Assembly (NCBI RefSeq): GCF_027924565.1
Contig: NZ_AP027041.1
Span: forward strand, 3,348,001 to 3,412,000
Source of the DNA: Lysobacter auxotrophicus
GTDB taxonomy: Bacteria; Pseudomonadota; Gammaproteobacteria; Xanthomonadales; Xanthomonadaceae
Reading direction: 5' to 3'
DNA length: 64,000 nucleotides
The position numbers and the translations under genes are program-made. The notes beneath the pieces are model-generated. The model made no database searches. It saw only the letters and a program-made list of their open reading frames with translations, and was not told where the DNA came from. Each line of letters opens with the position of its first letter. Within the stretch, counting starts at the first letter, position 1. Shown one piece after another: positions 1 through 8,976 of this stretch.

Positions 1-114
1 CCCGGGCTCGCCGGTGGCGGGGGTGGCGCGATGCAGCTCACGTTCGACCGCCCGCAGCGTGTGATGGAAGTCGGCGTGGAGCGTTACGCCGGTTGCTATT
101 TCGTGCGCCTGTGA
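1..114 (+). CDS. C-terminal end of an unidentified protein
   Basis: The window opens inside a reading frame that runs to a TGA at 112-114. The visible 37 residues start with a Gly-rich stretch and end AGCYFVRL. Codon use is GC3-rich like the neighbouring genes, so it is probably coding, but too little is visible to name a family. Confidence 0.5.
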   Translation, partial: PGLAGGGGGAMQLTFDRPQRVMEVGVERYAGCYFVRL

Positions 115-192
115 AGGCAGGCTCCGGACACCGTGCCTCGTTGTGCGATCCACGCACTGTCGGCGGGCGGTTCGCCCGGCTAGTCTGCGCCG

Positions 193-813
193 ATGTCAGA
201 CCCGCGCTTCCGTTCGATCCACACGCTCCTCGCGCTGATGTTGCTCGCATGGTGCGCGCCGGCCGCGGCCGACGTGCGCCATTGCGTGTTGCCCGACGGC
301 CAGAGCGTTTTCACCGATCGCGGTTGCGCGGAAGTCGGCGGCACGGAGCAGGTCGAGCAGCGGCCGGTGGTCGGCAACGTCGAGAAGAAGCGCGCGCCCG
401 GCTGCGCACGCAACCTCGATGACCTGCTGTTCGAGATGAATACCGCCTTCGCGGCCCACGACGCCAATCGCCTCGCCGGCGTCTATCACTGGACCGGGAT
501 GTCCGGCAGCACCGCCTACAACGTGATGGAGCGGCTGGATGCGATCGTGCAGCGGCCGCTGATCGACATCGTGCCCGTGATGCCCGAGGACCAGCCGACG
601 ACCGACGTCGAGACCGCCGCGCCCCGCCCCGTCTTTACCGAGGCCGTCCTGGCGGACGTCGCCGCCCCCGAGACACCGGCCGCCCCCGCGCCGCCCCGGC
701 CGAGGAGCCCGGTCGCCGTGCGCGTGGAGCAGACGCTGGAAAACGGCATCACGCCGTCGCGGACGGTGTTCGGCCTGCAGAAGCATTTCGGCTGCTGGTG
801 GATCAAGGGCTGA
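193..813 (+). CDS. Secreted DUF4124-like protein
   Basis: 206 residues. The N-terminus has a signal peptide (hydrophobic stretch about residues 11-26, ending PAAA|DV). It is followed by a short domain with the RHCVLPDG...VFTDRGC pattern typical of DUF4124 proteins, a small envelope-associated domain of unknown function. The middle is acidic and helical. A Pro/Ala-rich linker at about 155-180 leads to a C-terminal segment ending HFGCWWIKG. It probably acts in the periplasm or envelope. It is monocistronic, 83 nt before ilvE. Function is unknown; the DUF4124 assignment is by pattern only. Confidence 0.7.
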   Translation: MSDPRFRSIHTLLALMLLAWCAPAAADVRHCVLPDGQSVFTDRGCAEVGGTEQVEQRPVVGNVEKKRAPGCARNLDDLLFEMNTAFAAHDANRLAGVYHWTGMSGSTAYNVMERLDAIVQRPLIDIVPVMPEDQPTTDVETAAPRPVFTEAVLADVAAPETPAAPAPPRPRSPVAVRVEQTLENGITPSRTVFGLQKHFGCWWIKG

Positions 814-896
814 ACCGGCCGTGCCGGCAAGCCCGCCGAATGGGAAGCGGCCGCGGCGCGAGGCACAATAGCGGTTTCCCCTGACGGACGGCCGCG

Positions 897-1808
897 ATGC
901 AATACCCCGACTGGATCTGGCACAACGGCGCGATCAAGCGCTGGGCCGACGCCACCACGCACGTGATGTCGCACGCGCTGCATTACGGTTCGTCGGTGTT
1001 CGAAGGCATCCGCTGCTACCAGACGCCGAACGGCCCGGTGATCTTCCGCCTGACCGACCACAACACCCGCCTGTTCGCGTCGGCCAAGATCTACGACATG
1101 GCGATGCCGTATTCGCTGGAGCAGATCAACGCGGCGTGCCGCGAGGTCATCCAGGCCAACGAGAACACCACCGATTACCTGCGCCCCGTCGCGTACCGCG
1201 GCCTCGGCGGCTTCGGCCTGTCGGCCGACACGCCGACCGACGTCGCCGTCGCGACGTGGAAGATGGGCCAGTACCTGGGCGCGAGCGTGCTCGAACAGGG
1301 CATCGATGCCTGCGTATCGAGCTGGCAGCGCTTCGCCCCCAACACCCTGCCCGCCGGCGCGAAGGCGGGCGGCAATTACCTCTCCGGCCAGCTGGTCGCG
1401 CGCGAGGCGCGTCGCCTCGGCTTCGGCGAGGGCATCGCGCTGGCATCGACCGGCCTGCTGTCGGAAGGCGCCGGCGAGAACCTCTTCCTGGTGTTCGACG
1501 GCGCGCTGCACACCACGCCGGTAAGCGCCGCGCTGCTCAACGGCATCACGCGCAACACGATCATCACGCTCGCTCGCGACGCCGGCATCGACGTGGTCGA
1601 GCGCGACCTGCCGCGCGAGTACCTGTACCTGTGCGACGAGTTGTTCATGTGCGGCACGGCGGCGGAAATCACGCCGATCCGCTCCGTCGACGGCCGACAG
1701 GTGGGCGCCGGCAAGCCGGGCTCGGTGACGCGTCGCATCCAGGAGCTGTTCTTCGGCCTGTTCGACGGCAAGACGCCGGACAAGTACGGGTGGCTGGAAG
1801 CGCTGTAA
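897..1808 (+). CDS. ilvE: Branched-chain amino acid aminotransferase
   Basis: 303 residues, normal length for a class IV PLP aminotransferase. The enzyme reversibly transfers the amino group between glutamate and the keto acids of Leu, Ile and Val in the cytosol. Visible signatures are HYGSSVFEGIRCY near the N-terminus, the catalytic-lysine region AKAGGNYLSGQ, the cofactor-binding stretch STGLLSEGAGENLFLV, and CGTAAEITPI near the C-terminus. The start is the ATG that gives the usual N-terminus; the ribosome site is weak (GGACGG). The gene stands alone and is followed by a clear intrinsic terminator. D-amino-acid transaminase is the nearest alternative, but the EGIRCY and GTAAEITP signatures favour IlvE. 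Confidence 0.93.
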   Translation: MQYPDWIWHNGAIKRWADATTHVMSHALHYGSSVFEGIRCYQTPNGPVIFRLTDHNTRLFASAKIYDMAMPYSLEQINAACREVIQANENTTDYLRPVAYRGLGGFGLSADTPTDVAVATWKMGQYLGASVLEQGIDACVSSWQRFAPNTLPAGAKAGGNYLSGQLVAREARRLGFGEGIALASTGLLSEGAGENLFLVFDGALHTTPVSAALLNGITRNTIITLARDAGIDVVERDLPREYLYLCDELFMCGTAAEITPIRSVDGRQVGAGKPGSVTRRIQELFFGLFDGKTPDKYGWLEAL

Positions 1809-1832
1809 GTGCTGCGGTCATCGGATACGAAG

Positions 1833-1856
1833 AAGGCGCCGGAAGGCGCCTTTTTC
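1833..1856 (+). terminator. Rho-independent terminator of ilvE
   Basis: AAGGCGCC, loop GGAA, GGCGCCTT, then a run of five T, starting 24 nt after the ilvE stop. A textbook intrinsic terminator. Confidence 0.9.
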
Positions 1857-1909
1857 GTTGATGGATGCGTTACGCGTGCACGCGCCGTCTGGGCGCTCTT
1901 GCCGTTGTT

Positions 1910-1987
1910 GTTGTGACCCCGGTAAGCGAAGCGCACCCGAGTGGCAGGTGATCGCGTCCCCGGGTGCTTCGCTTACCCGGGCTACAA
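1910..1987. repeat. Inverted pair of GTAG-type REP sequences
   Basis: The right arm reads (complement) GTAGCCCGGGTAAGCGAAGC, then GCACCCGGG. The left arm is a degenerate opposite copy. The same element recurs at about 12.5, 30.4, 46.2, 56.8 and 61.2 kb. A GTAG head followed by a palindrome is the form of REPs associated with RAYT (REP-associated tyrosine) transposases. Confidence 0.8.
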
Positions 1988-2058
1988 GAGCGGCGATGCG
2001 CGCTGGCGAACCACTGGTCGCGCATCGCACGAGCGCCCGCGTCGGGAGCAAGAGCATC

Positions 2059-2157
2059 GGGTTCCAGCTTTCGCTGGAATGACGGTGAGGTGGTTCACCG
2101 CCGTGTGAGTGTGACCGAGTGTTACGAGCCTGGGTCCCGGCCTTCGCGGGGATGACG
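2059..2157. repeat. Composite hairpin repeat (72-bp unit family)
   Basis: A hairpin GTTCCAGC-TTTC-GCTGGAAT is joined through GACGGTGAGGTGGTT and a variable middle to GGGTCCCGGCCTTCGCGGGGATGACG. This is one copy of the unit found in arrays at 33.6, 51.5 and 56.2 kb. It lies between ilvE and the convergent kinase gene. The rest of 1857-2257 holds no gene I can see. Confidence 0.75.
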
Positions 2158-2257
2158 ATCAAGCGCGAAAGCCGTGAGGAACACCCATAAGGTTCAACTC
2201 ACAACGAAACAGGGCCCACGTGGACATCGACAAGGGATGCCCGCCGGCTACGCTCCC

Positions 2258-3610
2258 TCACGCCCTCGGAATCGAGATCATCGGCGAATCGAACGTCAGC
2301 GTCGCCACCACGCCGCGCGGCCCGCCCGGGCGCACCTGCACTTCCCAGGCGTACAGCGTGCACAGGCGCCGCACGATCGACAGGCCGATGCCGCCGCCCT
2401 GCGAATGGCCCGCGTGTGTGCCGCGATAGCCGCGCTGGAACAGCTTCGCCGCGTCTTCCTCGCTCAACCCCGGGCCGGAATCGACCACGTCCACCGAACG
2501 CTTGCCGATACGCACGACGACTTCGCCTTCGGTCGTGTACTTCACCGCGTTGCCGATCAGGTTGCCCAGCGCCACCGAGACCGCCGCTTCGGGCGCATCG
2601 ACGATCAGGCTGGGCTCGCCGACCACGCGAAGTTCCAGCGACTTGCCGCCGAGCTGCGCGCGATGCGCATCCAGCAGTTGTTCGGCCACCTTCGCCACAT
2701 CGGTCGCACCGTGGCCGCGCTCGTTGCGCGAGAGCAGCAGCAGCGCGCTGATGAGGTCCGTGCACTGCTGCTCGGCGCGCTGGATGCGCTGCAGCCGGTT
2801 GCGCGTCTTCTCGTCGACGTCCGGACGCGACAGCAGCAGTTCGACCGCGCCCTTGATCACGGCCAGCGGCGTGCGCAGTTCGTGGCTGACGTCCGCGTTG
2901 AACTCGCGGTCGCGCTGCACGACTTCGGTCAGCCGCTCCGCGTAATCGTCCAGCGCCTCGGCGAGCTGGCCGACTTCGTCGCTCGGGAAATGCGAGGCCA
3001 GGCCTTCGGGTTCCGCGCTTCGGCCCGATTGCTTCAGCCGGTTCGCCAGCTCCGTCACCGGGCTCATCACGCGTGAGGCCGACCACCAGCCGACCAGCAA
3101 CGACAGCAGCGTGAACACGAACACCGCGGCCCAGATCGCCCGCTGGAACTGCGCCTCGCCGCGCGTGGCCTGCGACATGTCGTACGCGAGGAAGAACCAC
3201 GCCTTGGGCGTCTTGCGCACGGCGAGCTTGTAGGCGAACGGCTCGCCGTTGGCGACGCCGGTCATGCCGTAGATGCCGTCGCTCAGTTCGTACCATTCCG
3301 GCCAGTTCACCCGCACCGAATCGATCTTGTCGATGGGATAGACGTACGCGCGGATCTGGTCGACGGCGAACTGCGGGTTGTCCGGATCCAGCTCGAACTG
3401 GCGCGCGGCCATTTCGATGTTCCGGTTCATCACGTCCTCGACCAGCTGATTCTCCACGCGGTTGCGCGTCCAGTTGGTCGCCCACGCGAACATCGCCGTC
3501 AGGCCGAAGCCCAGCAGCACGAAGGCCAGGATGATGCGGCTGCGAAGCTGCCGCCGGAAACGCGTTCGCCTGCGCGGCGGCGTGGGATCCTGCGAGGGCT
3601 CCTCGGCCAT
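2258..3610 (-). CDS. Membrane sensor histidine kinase
   Basis: 450 residues from the ATG placed 4 nt after the regulator stop. There are two membrane segments (about 25-44 and 158-176) around a periplasmic sensor of about 110 residues. A HAMP-like linker follows, then the dimerisation/phosphoacceptor box VSHELRTP with His243. The ATP-binding domain has an N box (NLIGNAVKY), a G1 box (DSGPGL) and a G2 box (GGGIGLSIV). It autophosphorylates and hands phosphate to the OmpR-type regulator immediately upstream. A longer in-frame start (3655) would overlap the regulator and lacks support. The signal sensed cannot be told; PhoQ-, ColS- or VgrS-like roles are possible but the sequence does not decide. 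Confidence 0.9.
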   Translation of the reverse strand: MAEEPSQDPTPPRRRTRFRRQLRSRIILAFVLLGFGLTAMFAWATNWTRNRVENQLVEDVMNRNIEMAARQFELDPDNPQFAVDQIRAYVYPIDKIDSVRVNWPEWYELSDGIYGMTGVANGEPFAYKLAVRKTPKAWFFLAYDMSQATRGEAQFQRAIWAAVFVFTLLSLLVGWWSASRVMSPVTELANRLKQSGRSAEPEGLASHFPSDEVGQLAEALDDYAERLTEVVQRDREFNADVSHELRTPLAVIKGAVELLLSRPDVDEKTRNRLQRIQRAEQQCTDLISALLLLSRNERGHGATDVAKVAEQLLDAHRAQLGGKSLELRVVGEPSLIVDAPEAAVSVALGNLIGNAVKYTTEGEVVVRIGKRSVDVVDSGPGLSEEDAAKLFQRGYRGTHAGHSQGGGIGLSIVRRLCTLYAWEVQVRPGGPRGVVATLTFDSPMISIPRA

Positions 3611-3614
3611 CCGG

Positions 3615-4295
3615 TCAGCCGTTGTCGGGCGCGGCGATGCGGTAACCGATGCCATGTCGGGTCTGGATCAGCGGCACGTCGAAGGGCTTGTCGACCACGG
3701 CGCGCAGGCCGTGGATGTGCACGCGCAGGCTGTCGGAATCGGGCAACTCCTCGCCCCACACGCGCGTTTCCAGTTCCTGGCGCGTGACCACCGCCGGCGA
3801 GGCTTCCATCAGCGCCTGCAGGATCTTCAGCGCGGTCGGGTTGAGCTGCAGCAGCTTGCCTTGGCGACGCACTTCGAGCGTGTCGAGGTTGTATTCCAGG
3901 TCGGCGACGTTGAGCACGCGCGTCTGCACGCCGCGACCGCGGCGCGAAAGTGCGTTCAGGCGCACCTCGACTTCCTGCAGCGCGAAGGGCTTGATGAGGT
4001 AGTCGTCGGCGCCGGAATCAAAACCGGCGAGCTTGTTCTCCAGCGAATCGCGCGCGGTCAGCATCAGCACCGGCGTCTGCTTGCGCGCCTCGTTGCGCAG
4101 CTTGCGGCAGACCTCCAGCCCGTCCAGGCCCGGGAGGTTCAGGTCGAGGACGATCGCGTCGAAGTCGTGGACCACCGCCAGGTGCAGGCCGGTGACGCCG
4201 TCGGCGGCGAAGTCGACGGTGTGGCCGCGGTCCTCGAGAAAGTCGCCGAGGTTCGCCGCGATGTCCTGGTTGTCTTCGATGACGAGAATGCGCAT
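3615..4295 (-). CDS. OmpR-family response regulator
   Basis: 226 residues. Receiver domain: acidic pocket Glu7/Asp8, phosphoacceptor Asp51 (VLDLNLPG), Thr80, Lys102 (LIKPF). Then an OmpR/PhoB winged helix at about 128-222 (LNPTALKILQALM, VHIHGLRAVVDK, GIGYRI). The start is the ATG giving MRILVIEDN, preceded by AGGAAAGG, a strong ribosome site. It is the first gene of a two-gene minus-strand operon with the kinase. Target genes are unknown. Confidence 0.93.
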   Translation of the reverse strand: MRILVIEDNQDIAANLGDFLEDRGHTVDFAADGVTGLHLAVVHDFDAIVLDLNLPGLDGLEVCRKLRNEARKQTPVLMLTARDSLENKLAGFDSGADDYLIKPFALQEVEVRLNALSRRGRGVQTRVLNVADLEYNLDTLEVRRQGKLLQLNPTALKILQALMEASPAVVTRQELETRVWGEELPDSDSLRVHIHGLRAVVDKPFDVPLIQTRHGIGYRIAAPDNG

Positions 4296-4515
4296 GTGAC
4301 CTTTCCTGGGTAATGGGCCTTCGACCGGCACGCGCATCCGCGGTTCCGCAGAAACCGCAACCACGTGGAACGGGCCGGCAAGAACTGAATGCGTGCGGCA
4401 ACGCCGCGAGCTTAACGATTCTGCCAGAGCCGCTGGAGTGCGCCGATCACCGCGCACTGACGTCGCAACGCACGTTTGCATCGACGCGCGACGGCGCGAT
4501 TGCCGGACAGCGGCC

Positions 4516-4556
4516 AAACAAAGGCCCAGGCACGGGGCCACCGTGCCTGGGCCAAA
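4516..4556 (-). terminator. Terminator of the rimB-rimK operon
   Basis: A perfect 13-bp stem (4523-4535 with 4541-4553) and 5-nt loop, followed on the minus strand by TTTGTTT. It lies 215 nt past rimK and before the next minus-strand operon. The rest of 4296-4770 shows no gene. Confidence 0.75.
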
Positions 4557-4770
4557 AAGGTATTGCCCCGATTACCGTAACCTGCATCGACCTGTTGCTG
4601 ACGAGGAAGAGCGGCAGTGCTGCGGTAGGCACAGGCTACGCCGATTTCGATTAAACCGTCGTTAAAAACGCAGGTTAAATCGATGTTATTCAGCTCCGAA
4701 AATCGCCACTGAACGCGGCAGGATCGAAGAACTTCGGCGAATCTGCAGGCATCGCCCGTGAACAGCGGCC

Positions 4771-5676
4771 TCAGCGTTCGGCCGCCCGTTTCGAGGCTTT
4801 CCGGCGGACCCGGTCGGCCAGATAGGTGACGATCTCCCCGGCCACGTCCACGCCGCTGGCTTCCTCGATGCCCTCCAGCCCGGGAGACGCGTTGACCTCA
4901 AGCACGAGCGGGCCGTTCTTCGAACGGATCAGATCGACGCCGGCGATGCCGAGTCCAAGCACGCGCGAGGCACGGATCGCGACATCTTCTTCCGCCGCGC
5001 TCGCACGCACGCCCTTGGCCGTACCGCCGCGATGCAGGTTCGAGCGGAAGTCGCCCTTGGGAGCCTGACGCTTCATCGCAGCCACCACGCGACCGCCGAC
5101 GACGAAGCAGCGCAGGTCGGCGCCGCGCGCTTCCTCGATGAACTCCTGCACCAGGAAGTTCGCGTACAGGCCGCGCAGTGCCTCGATCACGCCCCGCGAC
5201 GCGGACAGCTTCTCGGTCAGCATCACGCCGGCGCCCTGCGTGCCTTCGTTGAGCTTGATGACGTGCGGCGGCGCGCCGAGCATCGACAGCAGGTCGTGCG
5301 TGTCGTCGGGGTTGTCGCCGAAGACGGTGGTCGGCAGGCCGATGCGTTCGGCCGCGAGCAGCTGGTGGCAGCGCAGCTTGTCGCGCGCGCGCAGCACGGC
5401 GTCGGAGGAGTTGGGCGTGAGCGTGCCCATCAGTTCGAACTGGCGAAGCACGGCCGAGCCGTAGCGCGTGATCGACGCACCGATGCGCGGGATCACCGCC
5501 TGGTAGCCGGAGATCGGCTTGCCCTTGTAGCGCATGCTGAATCCGTCGCTTGCGATCCGCATGTAGCAGCGCAACGGGTCGAGCACGCGGACGCTGTGGC
5601 CCTGGTCGCGCGAGGCTTCCACCAGGCGGCGCGTCGAATACAGCTTGCTGTTGCGCGAGAGGATCGCCAGTTTCAT
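4771..5676 (-). CDS. rimK: RimK-type L-glutamate ligase for ribosomal protein S6
   Basis: 301 residues, the usual RimK size. In this family RimK adds glutamates to the C-terminus of ribosomal protein S6 using ATP. The N-terminal preATP-grasp region begins [18 protein letters not shown]. The ATP-grasp core shows [37 protein letters not shown], the RSNLHRGG loop and the metal-binding end [16 protein letters not shown]. Its ATG overlaps the upstream rimB stop by four bases, so the two are translationally coupled. Other RimK-like ligases act on cofactors or peptides, but linkage to the RimB-type protease supports S6. Confidence 0.85.
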   Translation of the reverse strand: MKLAILSRNSKLYSTRRLVEASRDQGHSVRVLDPLRCYMRIASDGFSMRYKGKPISGYQAVIPRIGASITRYGSAVLRQFELMGTLTPNSSDAVLRARDKLRCHQLLAAERIGLPTTVFGDNPDDTHDLLSMLGAPPHVIKLNEGTQGAGVMLTEKLSASRGVIEALRGLYANFLVQEFIEEARGADLRCFVVGGRVVAAMKRQAPKGDFRSNLHRGGTAKGVRASAAEEDVAIRASRVLGLGIAGVDLIRSKNGPLVLEVNASPGLEGIEEASGVDVAGEIVTYLADRVRRKASKRAAER

Positions 5677-6188
5677 GAAGGGCGGCGGTGTGGGGGCTGG
5701 GGGGGAAAGGGAAGCGCCTCGCCGGGAGCGGCGGGACGCGAGACGACGCCCGGCTCGCGCCGGCTGAGCCGACCGTGGAGGAACGAGCGTCCCGGGTCGA
5801 CCGTGAACGCGCGCGCCAGCGCGGTGCGCCCGAGCAGCATCGGGAAAAGCATCCCGCGACGATCGGACAGATTGATTTCAATCTCGCGTTCGATGCCGGC
5901 CAGCGCCAGCGTCGTACGCACGAACACGCGCCGCGTGCAGTGGCCGCCCGAATCGGTGACCTCGCGCTCGTCGAACACCGGCGCGGCCGCTTCGATCATG
6001 GGCCCGCCGTGTCCGGGACTGAGGCAGAAACCGACCCAGGGACTTCCGCGTTCGGTGAAACGCCACTGCGTGTCCACGTGCAACGCGGAGCTTCGCGCAC
6101 CGCTGTCCACCTTGGCACGCAATCGCCCGATACCCAGTTCCGGCAGGGCTATCCATTCACGCCAGCCGAGCACGACCTTGCTTGCCAT
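5673..6188 (-). CDS. rimB: RimB-like retropepsin-type protease
   Basis: 171 residues from an ATG with a GGAGG ribosome site; a longer frame to 6287 would run into the tRNA. The family (often labelled ATP-dependent zinc protease) is a small retropepsin-fold aspartic protease. Its signature here is [13 protein letters not shown], and the second half contains [15 protein letters not shown]. RimB proteases trim the glutamate tail that RimK adds, so the pair forms a cycle. The C-terminal ~25 residues are Pro/Arg-rich and probably disordered. Confidence 0.82.
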   Translation of the reverse strand: MASKVVLGWREWIALPELGIGRLRAKVDSGARSSALHVDTQWRFTERGSPWVGFCLSPGHGGPMIEAAAPVFDEREVTDSGGHCTRRVFVRTTLALAGIEREIEINLSDRRGMLFPMLLGRTALARAFTVDPGRSFLHGRLSRREPGVVSRPAAPGEALPFPPQPPHRRPS

Positions 6189-6214
6189 CGCGCCTCCAGG
6201 ACCTCGCCTGAAAG

Positions 6215-6250
6215 ACAAAAACGGCGGCCACTGTAAAGCAGGCCGCCGTC
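6215..6250 (-). terminator. Terminator downstream of tRNA-Gly
   Basis: On the minus strand: ACGGCGGCC, an 11-nt loop, GGCCGCCGT, then TTTTTG. It lies between the tRNA and rimB and ends tRNA transcription before the rimB start. Confidence 0.85.
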
Positions 6251-6259
6251 GCAAATGTT

Positions 6260-6333
6260 TGGAGCGGGTGATGGGAATCGAACCCACGCTAGCAGCTTGG
6301 GAAGCTGCAGTTCTACCATTGAACTACACCCGC
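6260..6333 (-). tRNA. tRNA-Gly (anticodon CCC)
   Basis: A 74-nt cloverleaf including an encoded 3' CCA. The acceptor stem is GCGGGTG/CACCCGC. The T-arm has GGTTCGATTCC. The anticodon stem GCAGC/GCTGC carries loop TTCCCAA, giving anticodon CCC (positions 6299-6301), which reads GGG. A terminator follows. Confidence 0.96.
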
Positions 6334-6431
6334 GTCGCGATGAAGTCTATGCCGCCGCGAGGAGGCTTGGCAACGCGGCGCCCGACGAAGTGTTCGCGGG
6401 CGCCGCGGGCCGGTTCAGCGTGTTGCGCGGA

Positions 6432-8258
6432 TCAGAATCCGCCGCCGAAGCTGACGAACACCGTCGCGTCGTTGCCGCCCTTCTGGCCGACGGTGAGGTT
6501 CGCGCCGATGTCGGTGCGCAGGCCGAACAGTTCCGTGCGCGCACCCATCACCAGCGTGCCGTAGTCCTGGTCGTACTCCAGGCCGCGCACGGCGTACGCG
6601 CCGACGCCCGGCAGCGAACGCAGCGACGCGGTGGCTTCGGCCGGAGCGTCTTCGTACTCGTGGTCGTAGGTCAGCTTGGCGTACGGCTGCAGGTGCTCGT
6701 TGATCGCGTAGTTGACCTGCCAGCCGAGGCTGCCGATCAGCGAGTCGAATTCCTGGTCGCCGAACGACAGCGCCGTGGCTTCGTTGCTGTTTTCGTCGAA
6801 GCCGTCGACTTCGATGGTCTGCGACACCAGCTGCATGACCGGGCCGTGCTTCAGCGAGCCTTCGCCGAAGTTCCAGCCGGCGGCGATCGCGGCGGTGAGG
6901 TTGGTGCCGTCGGCCGAGCCGCTGTGCACGCGCGAGGTCGGGCCGAGGTTCACGCGACGGTCGACGTCGTAGGACACCCAGGTGTAGCTCAGCTGGCCGT
7001 TGACCCAGGCCGAACCGGCCGACCAGGCGAGGTAGCCGCCGAGGGTCGCGTCGTCCTGGTCGAACTGGCCGCGGTTGAGGCCCCAGTCCATCTTCTGCTG
7101 GCCCCAGCCGGCGAAGCCGCCGTACACCAGGTCGCCGCTGGCCCAGTCGAGGCCGGCGGTCAGCGTCGGGCCGAAGCCGTCGTAGTTGTCGCCGCCGCCG
7201 TAGCGCTGCGAATCGCCGCGAACGTCGGCCCACCAGCGCATGCCGTCGACTTCCGGACGCGTGGCGGCGTTGGCACCGACACGCTCGGCGCGGGCGCGAC
7301 CAACCATCGCTTCGCTATGCGGCAGCACGGCGATCTGGCGCGGGGCTTCCAGCAGCGACAGCGCGTAGTCGGCGACGATCTCGTGCGCACGCGACGAGGG
7401 ATGCACGCCGTCGGCGAAGACGTAGGTGTCCGGCGCGTTCGGCGTCGCGTAGGTGCCCGGGTTGCAGGTGATCGACTGCGCGGTGATCTGCGGATTGCAC
7501 GCCGTGCCGGTGGTGTTGGTGAAACCGTACGGCGCCGGGTTGGCGACGATTTCCTGCAGCAGGTGGAAGGTGTCGACCGGGATGAAACGCGCACCGGCGG
7601 TCGCCAGGCCCGCGTAGAGACCATTGTTGTAACCGGTCGCCAGCGCCGTGCCAGCGGCCGACGCGGCGGCGCCCTGCGAGCGGAACTGCGGCGTGATGCC
7701 CAGGTCCGGCACGTTCGGCACGAGGATGTATTGCGCGCCGGCGTTCTGCAGCGTCATGACGTTGGTGACCTGGCCGGTCACCGCGGCGCCGACGATCGCC
7801 TGCGCCTGCGCCGGAGCGGCAGCCGCGGCGAACAGGTCGTTCGCGCCGCCCCACACGGTGTACAGCGCGTTCGGATCGGCGGCACCGCCGTTGGCGGTGA
7901 GGTAGCGCGTGATCTGCGAACGCAGCGAGAGCGTCGGCAGCTGCGCGGTCAGGCCGGCGCGGTCGGTGGTGACCATCGCGCCGCCGATGGCGTAGTTGGT
8001 GCCGCCGGCGTTGAACGGGGTGGCGTTGGTGCCCAGCTCGGTCGCGAGCTGCTCGGACCACACCAGGCCCGGGTTGGTCGTGAACTTGCCCAGCAGTGCG
8101 CCGGCGGGGCCGGCCTGGGCGATGATCGCCGGGCGGAAATAACCCGCGTCCGTGAGGCTGTCGCCGAAAAACACGGTCTGCGAATAGTCCTGCGCGAAGG
8201 CCGGCGCGGTCGCCAGCGCGAGCGCGGCGGCGAGCACGGAGCGGACGGGTTTCTTCAT
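6432..8258 (-). CDS. GDSL esterase/lipase autotransporter (EstA-like)
   Basis: 608 residues. Signal peptide residues 1-22 (APAFA|QDY). The passenger is a GDSL hydrolase: block I FFGDSLTDAG with nucleophile Ser34, block III GGANDLF, and block V DGVHPSSRAHEIVADY with the catalytic Asp/His. From about residue 320 the protein becomes a type V outer-membrane beta-barrel ending in Phe (SFGGGF). It would display esterase on the cell surface; in Pseudomonas, EstA is linked to rhamnolipid production and motility. The start has AAGGAA upstream. Longer in-frame extensions lack a signal peptide and were rejected. Confidence 0.92.
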   Translation of the reverse strand: MKKPVRSVLAAALALATAPAFAQDYSQTVFFGDSLTDAGYFRPAIIAQAGPAGALLGKFTTNPGLVWSEQLATELGTNATPFNAGGTNYAIGGAMVTTDRAGLTAQLPTLSLRSQITRYLTANGGAADPNALYTVWGGANDLFAAAAAPAQAQAIVGAAVTGQVTNVMTLQNAGAQYILVPNVPDLGITPQFRSQGAAASAAGTALATGYNNGLYAGLATAGARFIPVDTFHLLQEIVANPAPYGFTNTTGTACNPQITAQSITCNPGTYATPNAPDTYVFADGVHPSSRAHEIVADYALSLLEAPRQIAVLPHSEAMVGRARAERVGANAATRPEVDGMRWWADVRGDSQRYGGGDNYDGFGPTLTAGLDWASGDLVYGGFAGWGQQKMDWGLNRGQFDQDDATLGGYLAWSAGSAWVNGQLSYTWVSYDVDRRVNLGPTSRVHSGSADGTNLTAAIAAGWNFGEGSLKHGPVMQLVSQTIEVDGFDENSNEATALSFGDQEFDSLIGSLGWQVNYAINEHLQPYAKLTYDHEYEDAPAEATASLRSLPGVGAYAVRGLEYDQDYGTLVMGARTELFGLRTDIGANLTVGQKGGNDATVFVSFGGGF

Positions 8259-8426
8259 CTTCGGTTCCTTGTTGGATGTTCTGTTGTGGCCGGCGGGTTC
8301 GATCCGGGAATACATACGCCCGCGGATGGCGGCATCGAACCACGCGGCGTGAACGCACTCACGCCGCACTGCGTCAAAAACCGTGCCGACTGGCCCGCCG
8401 CGACGGCGAGGGGCGACAATACGCGA

Positions 8427-8627
8427 ATGCAGATCCAATTGAACGGCGAGCCGCGCGCGATCGCGGCGCAGACCACCGTGCTCCAGCTCGTGCAGGCCGA
8501 AGGCCTGGGCGAGCGCCGCGTGGCGGTGGAAGTCAACGGCGAAATCGTCCCGCGCGGGCGGCATGGCGAGCACGCGCTCGCCGAGGGCGATCGCGTCGAA
8601 ATCGTCCACGCCCTGGGCGGGGGGTGA
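8427..8627 (+). CDS. thiS: Thiamine sulfur-carrier protein ThiS
   Basis: 66 residues with the beta-grasp fold pattern: MQIQLNGEPRAI, VAVEVNGEIVPR, GDRVEIVHALGGG. The C-terminal Gly-Gly is thiocarboxylated and donates sulfur to build the thiazole of thiamine on ThiG. It is the first gene of thiS-thiG, but is separated from thiG by about 350 nt of repeats. No TPP-riboswitch-like element is apparent upstream. Confidence 0.93.
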   Translation: MQIQLNGEPRAIAAQTTVLQLVQAEGLGERRVAVEVNGEIVPRGRHGEHALAEGDRVEIVHALGGG

Positions 8628-8645
8628 GGCAGGCCGCTTACGCGG

Positions 8646-8862
8646 CACTGCCGCGTGCCTGCCGAACGCCCGTCCATGGATGGACGGGCCGGGCGATCCG
8701 AAGCCAGGCGCGTCTCGCCATGGATGGCAAGCGCAACCGAACCGCATCCCGTGCCGCGGTCTGCCGAACCCACACCCATGGATGGACGGGCCCGGCGACG
8801 CGAAGCCGGCGCGCCTCGCCACGCATGGCAACCGCAACCGAACCAGATCCCGTGCCGCGGCA
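8646..8862. repeat. Two tandem ~102-bp repeats with nested palindromes
   Basis: Copies start near 8659 and 8761 and share CTGCCGAAC, CCATGGATGGACGGG, GCAACCGAACC and CCCGTGCCGCGG. Each contains small inverted repeats such as CCCGTCCAT-GG-ATGGACGGG. They fill most of the thiS-thiG gap; 8863-8976 shows no other feature. Confidence 0.8.
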
Positions 8863-8976
8863 CTCACCCGATCCAACCCCCGGCACTCACAACACGCCTC
8901 GCGCACTCCAGCACTTCCACCCACGAAAGCCCCTGAACACGAAAGGCCCCTGCCATCGCGCTGCTAAACTAGCGCG

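Noticed and set aside
3611-3655. Upstream start for the histidine kinase
   Set aside because: Would overlap the response-regulator end by 41 bases; the downstream ATG gives a 4-nt gap and a normal N-terminus.
8259-8426. TPP riboswitch before thiS
   Set aside because: No conserved THI-element core (CTGAGA / ACYTGA-type motifs) could be seen.
6255-8627. Plus-strand frame of 790 codons across the esterase gene and the tRNA
   Set aside because: It crosses a tRNA and its only convincing part is thiS at the 3' end.
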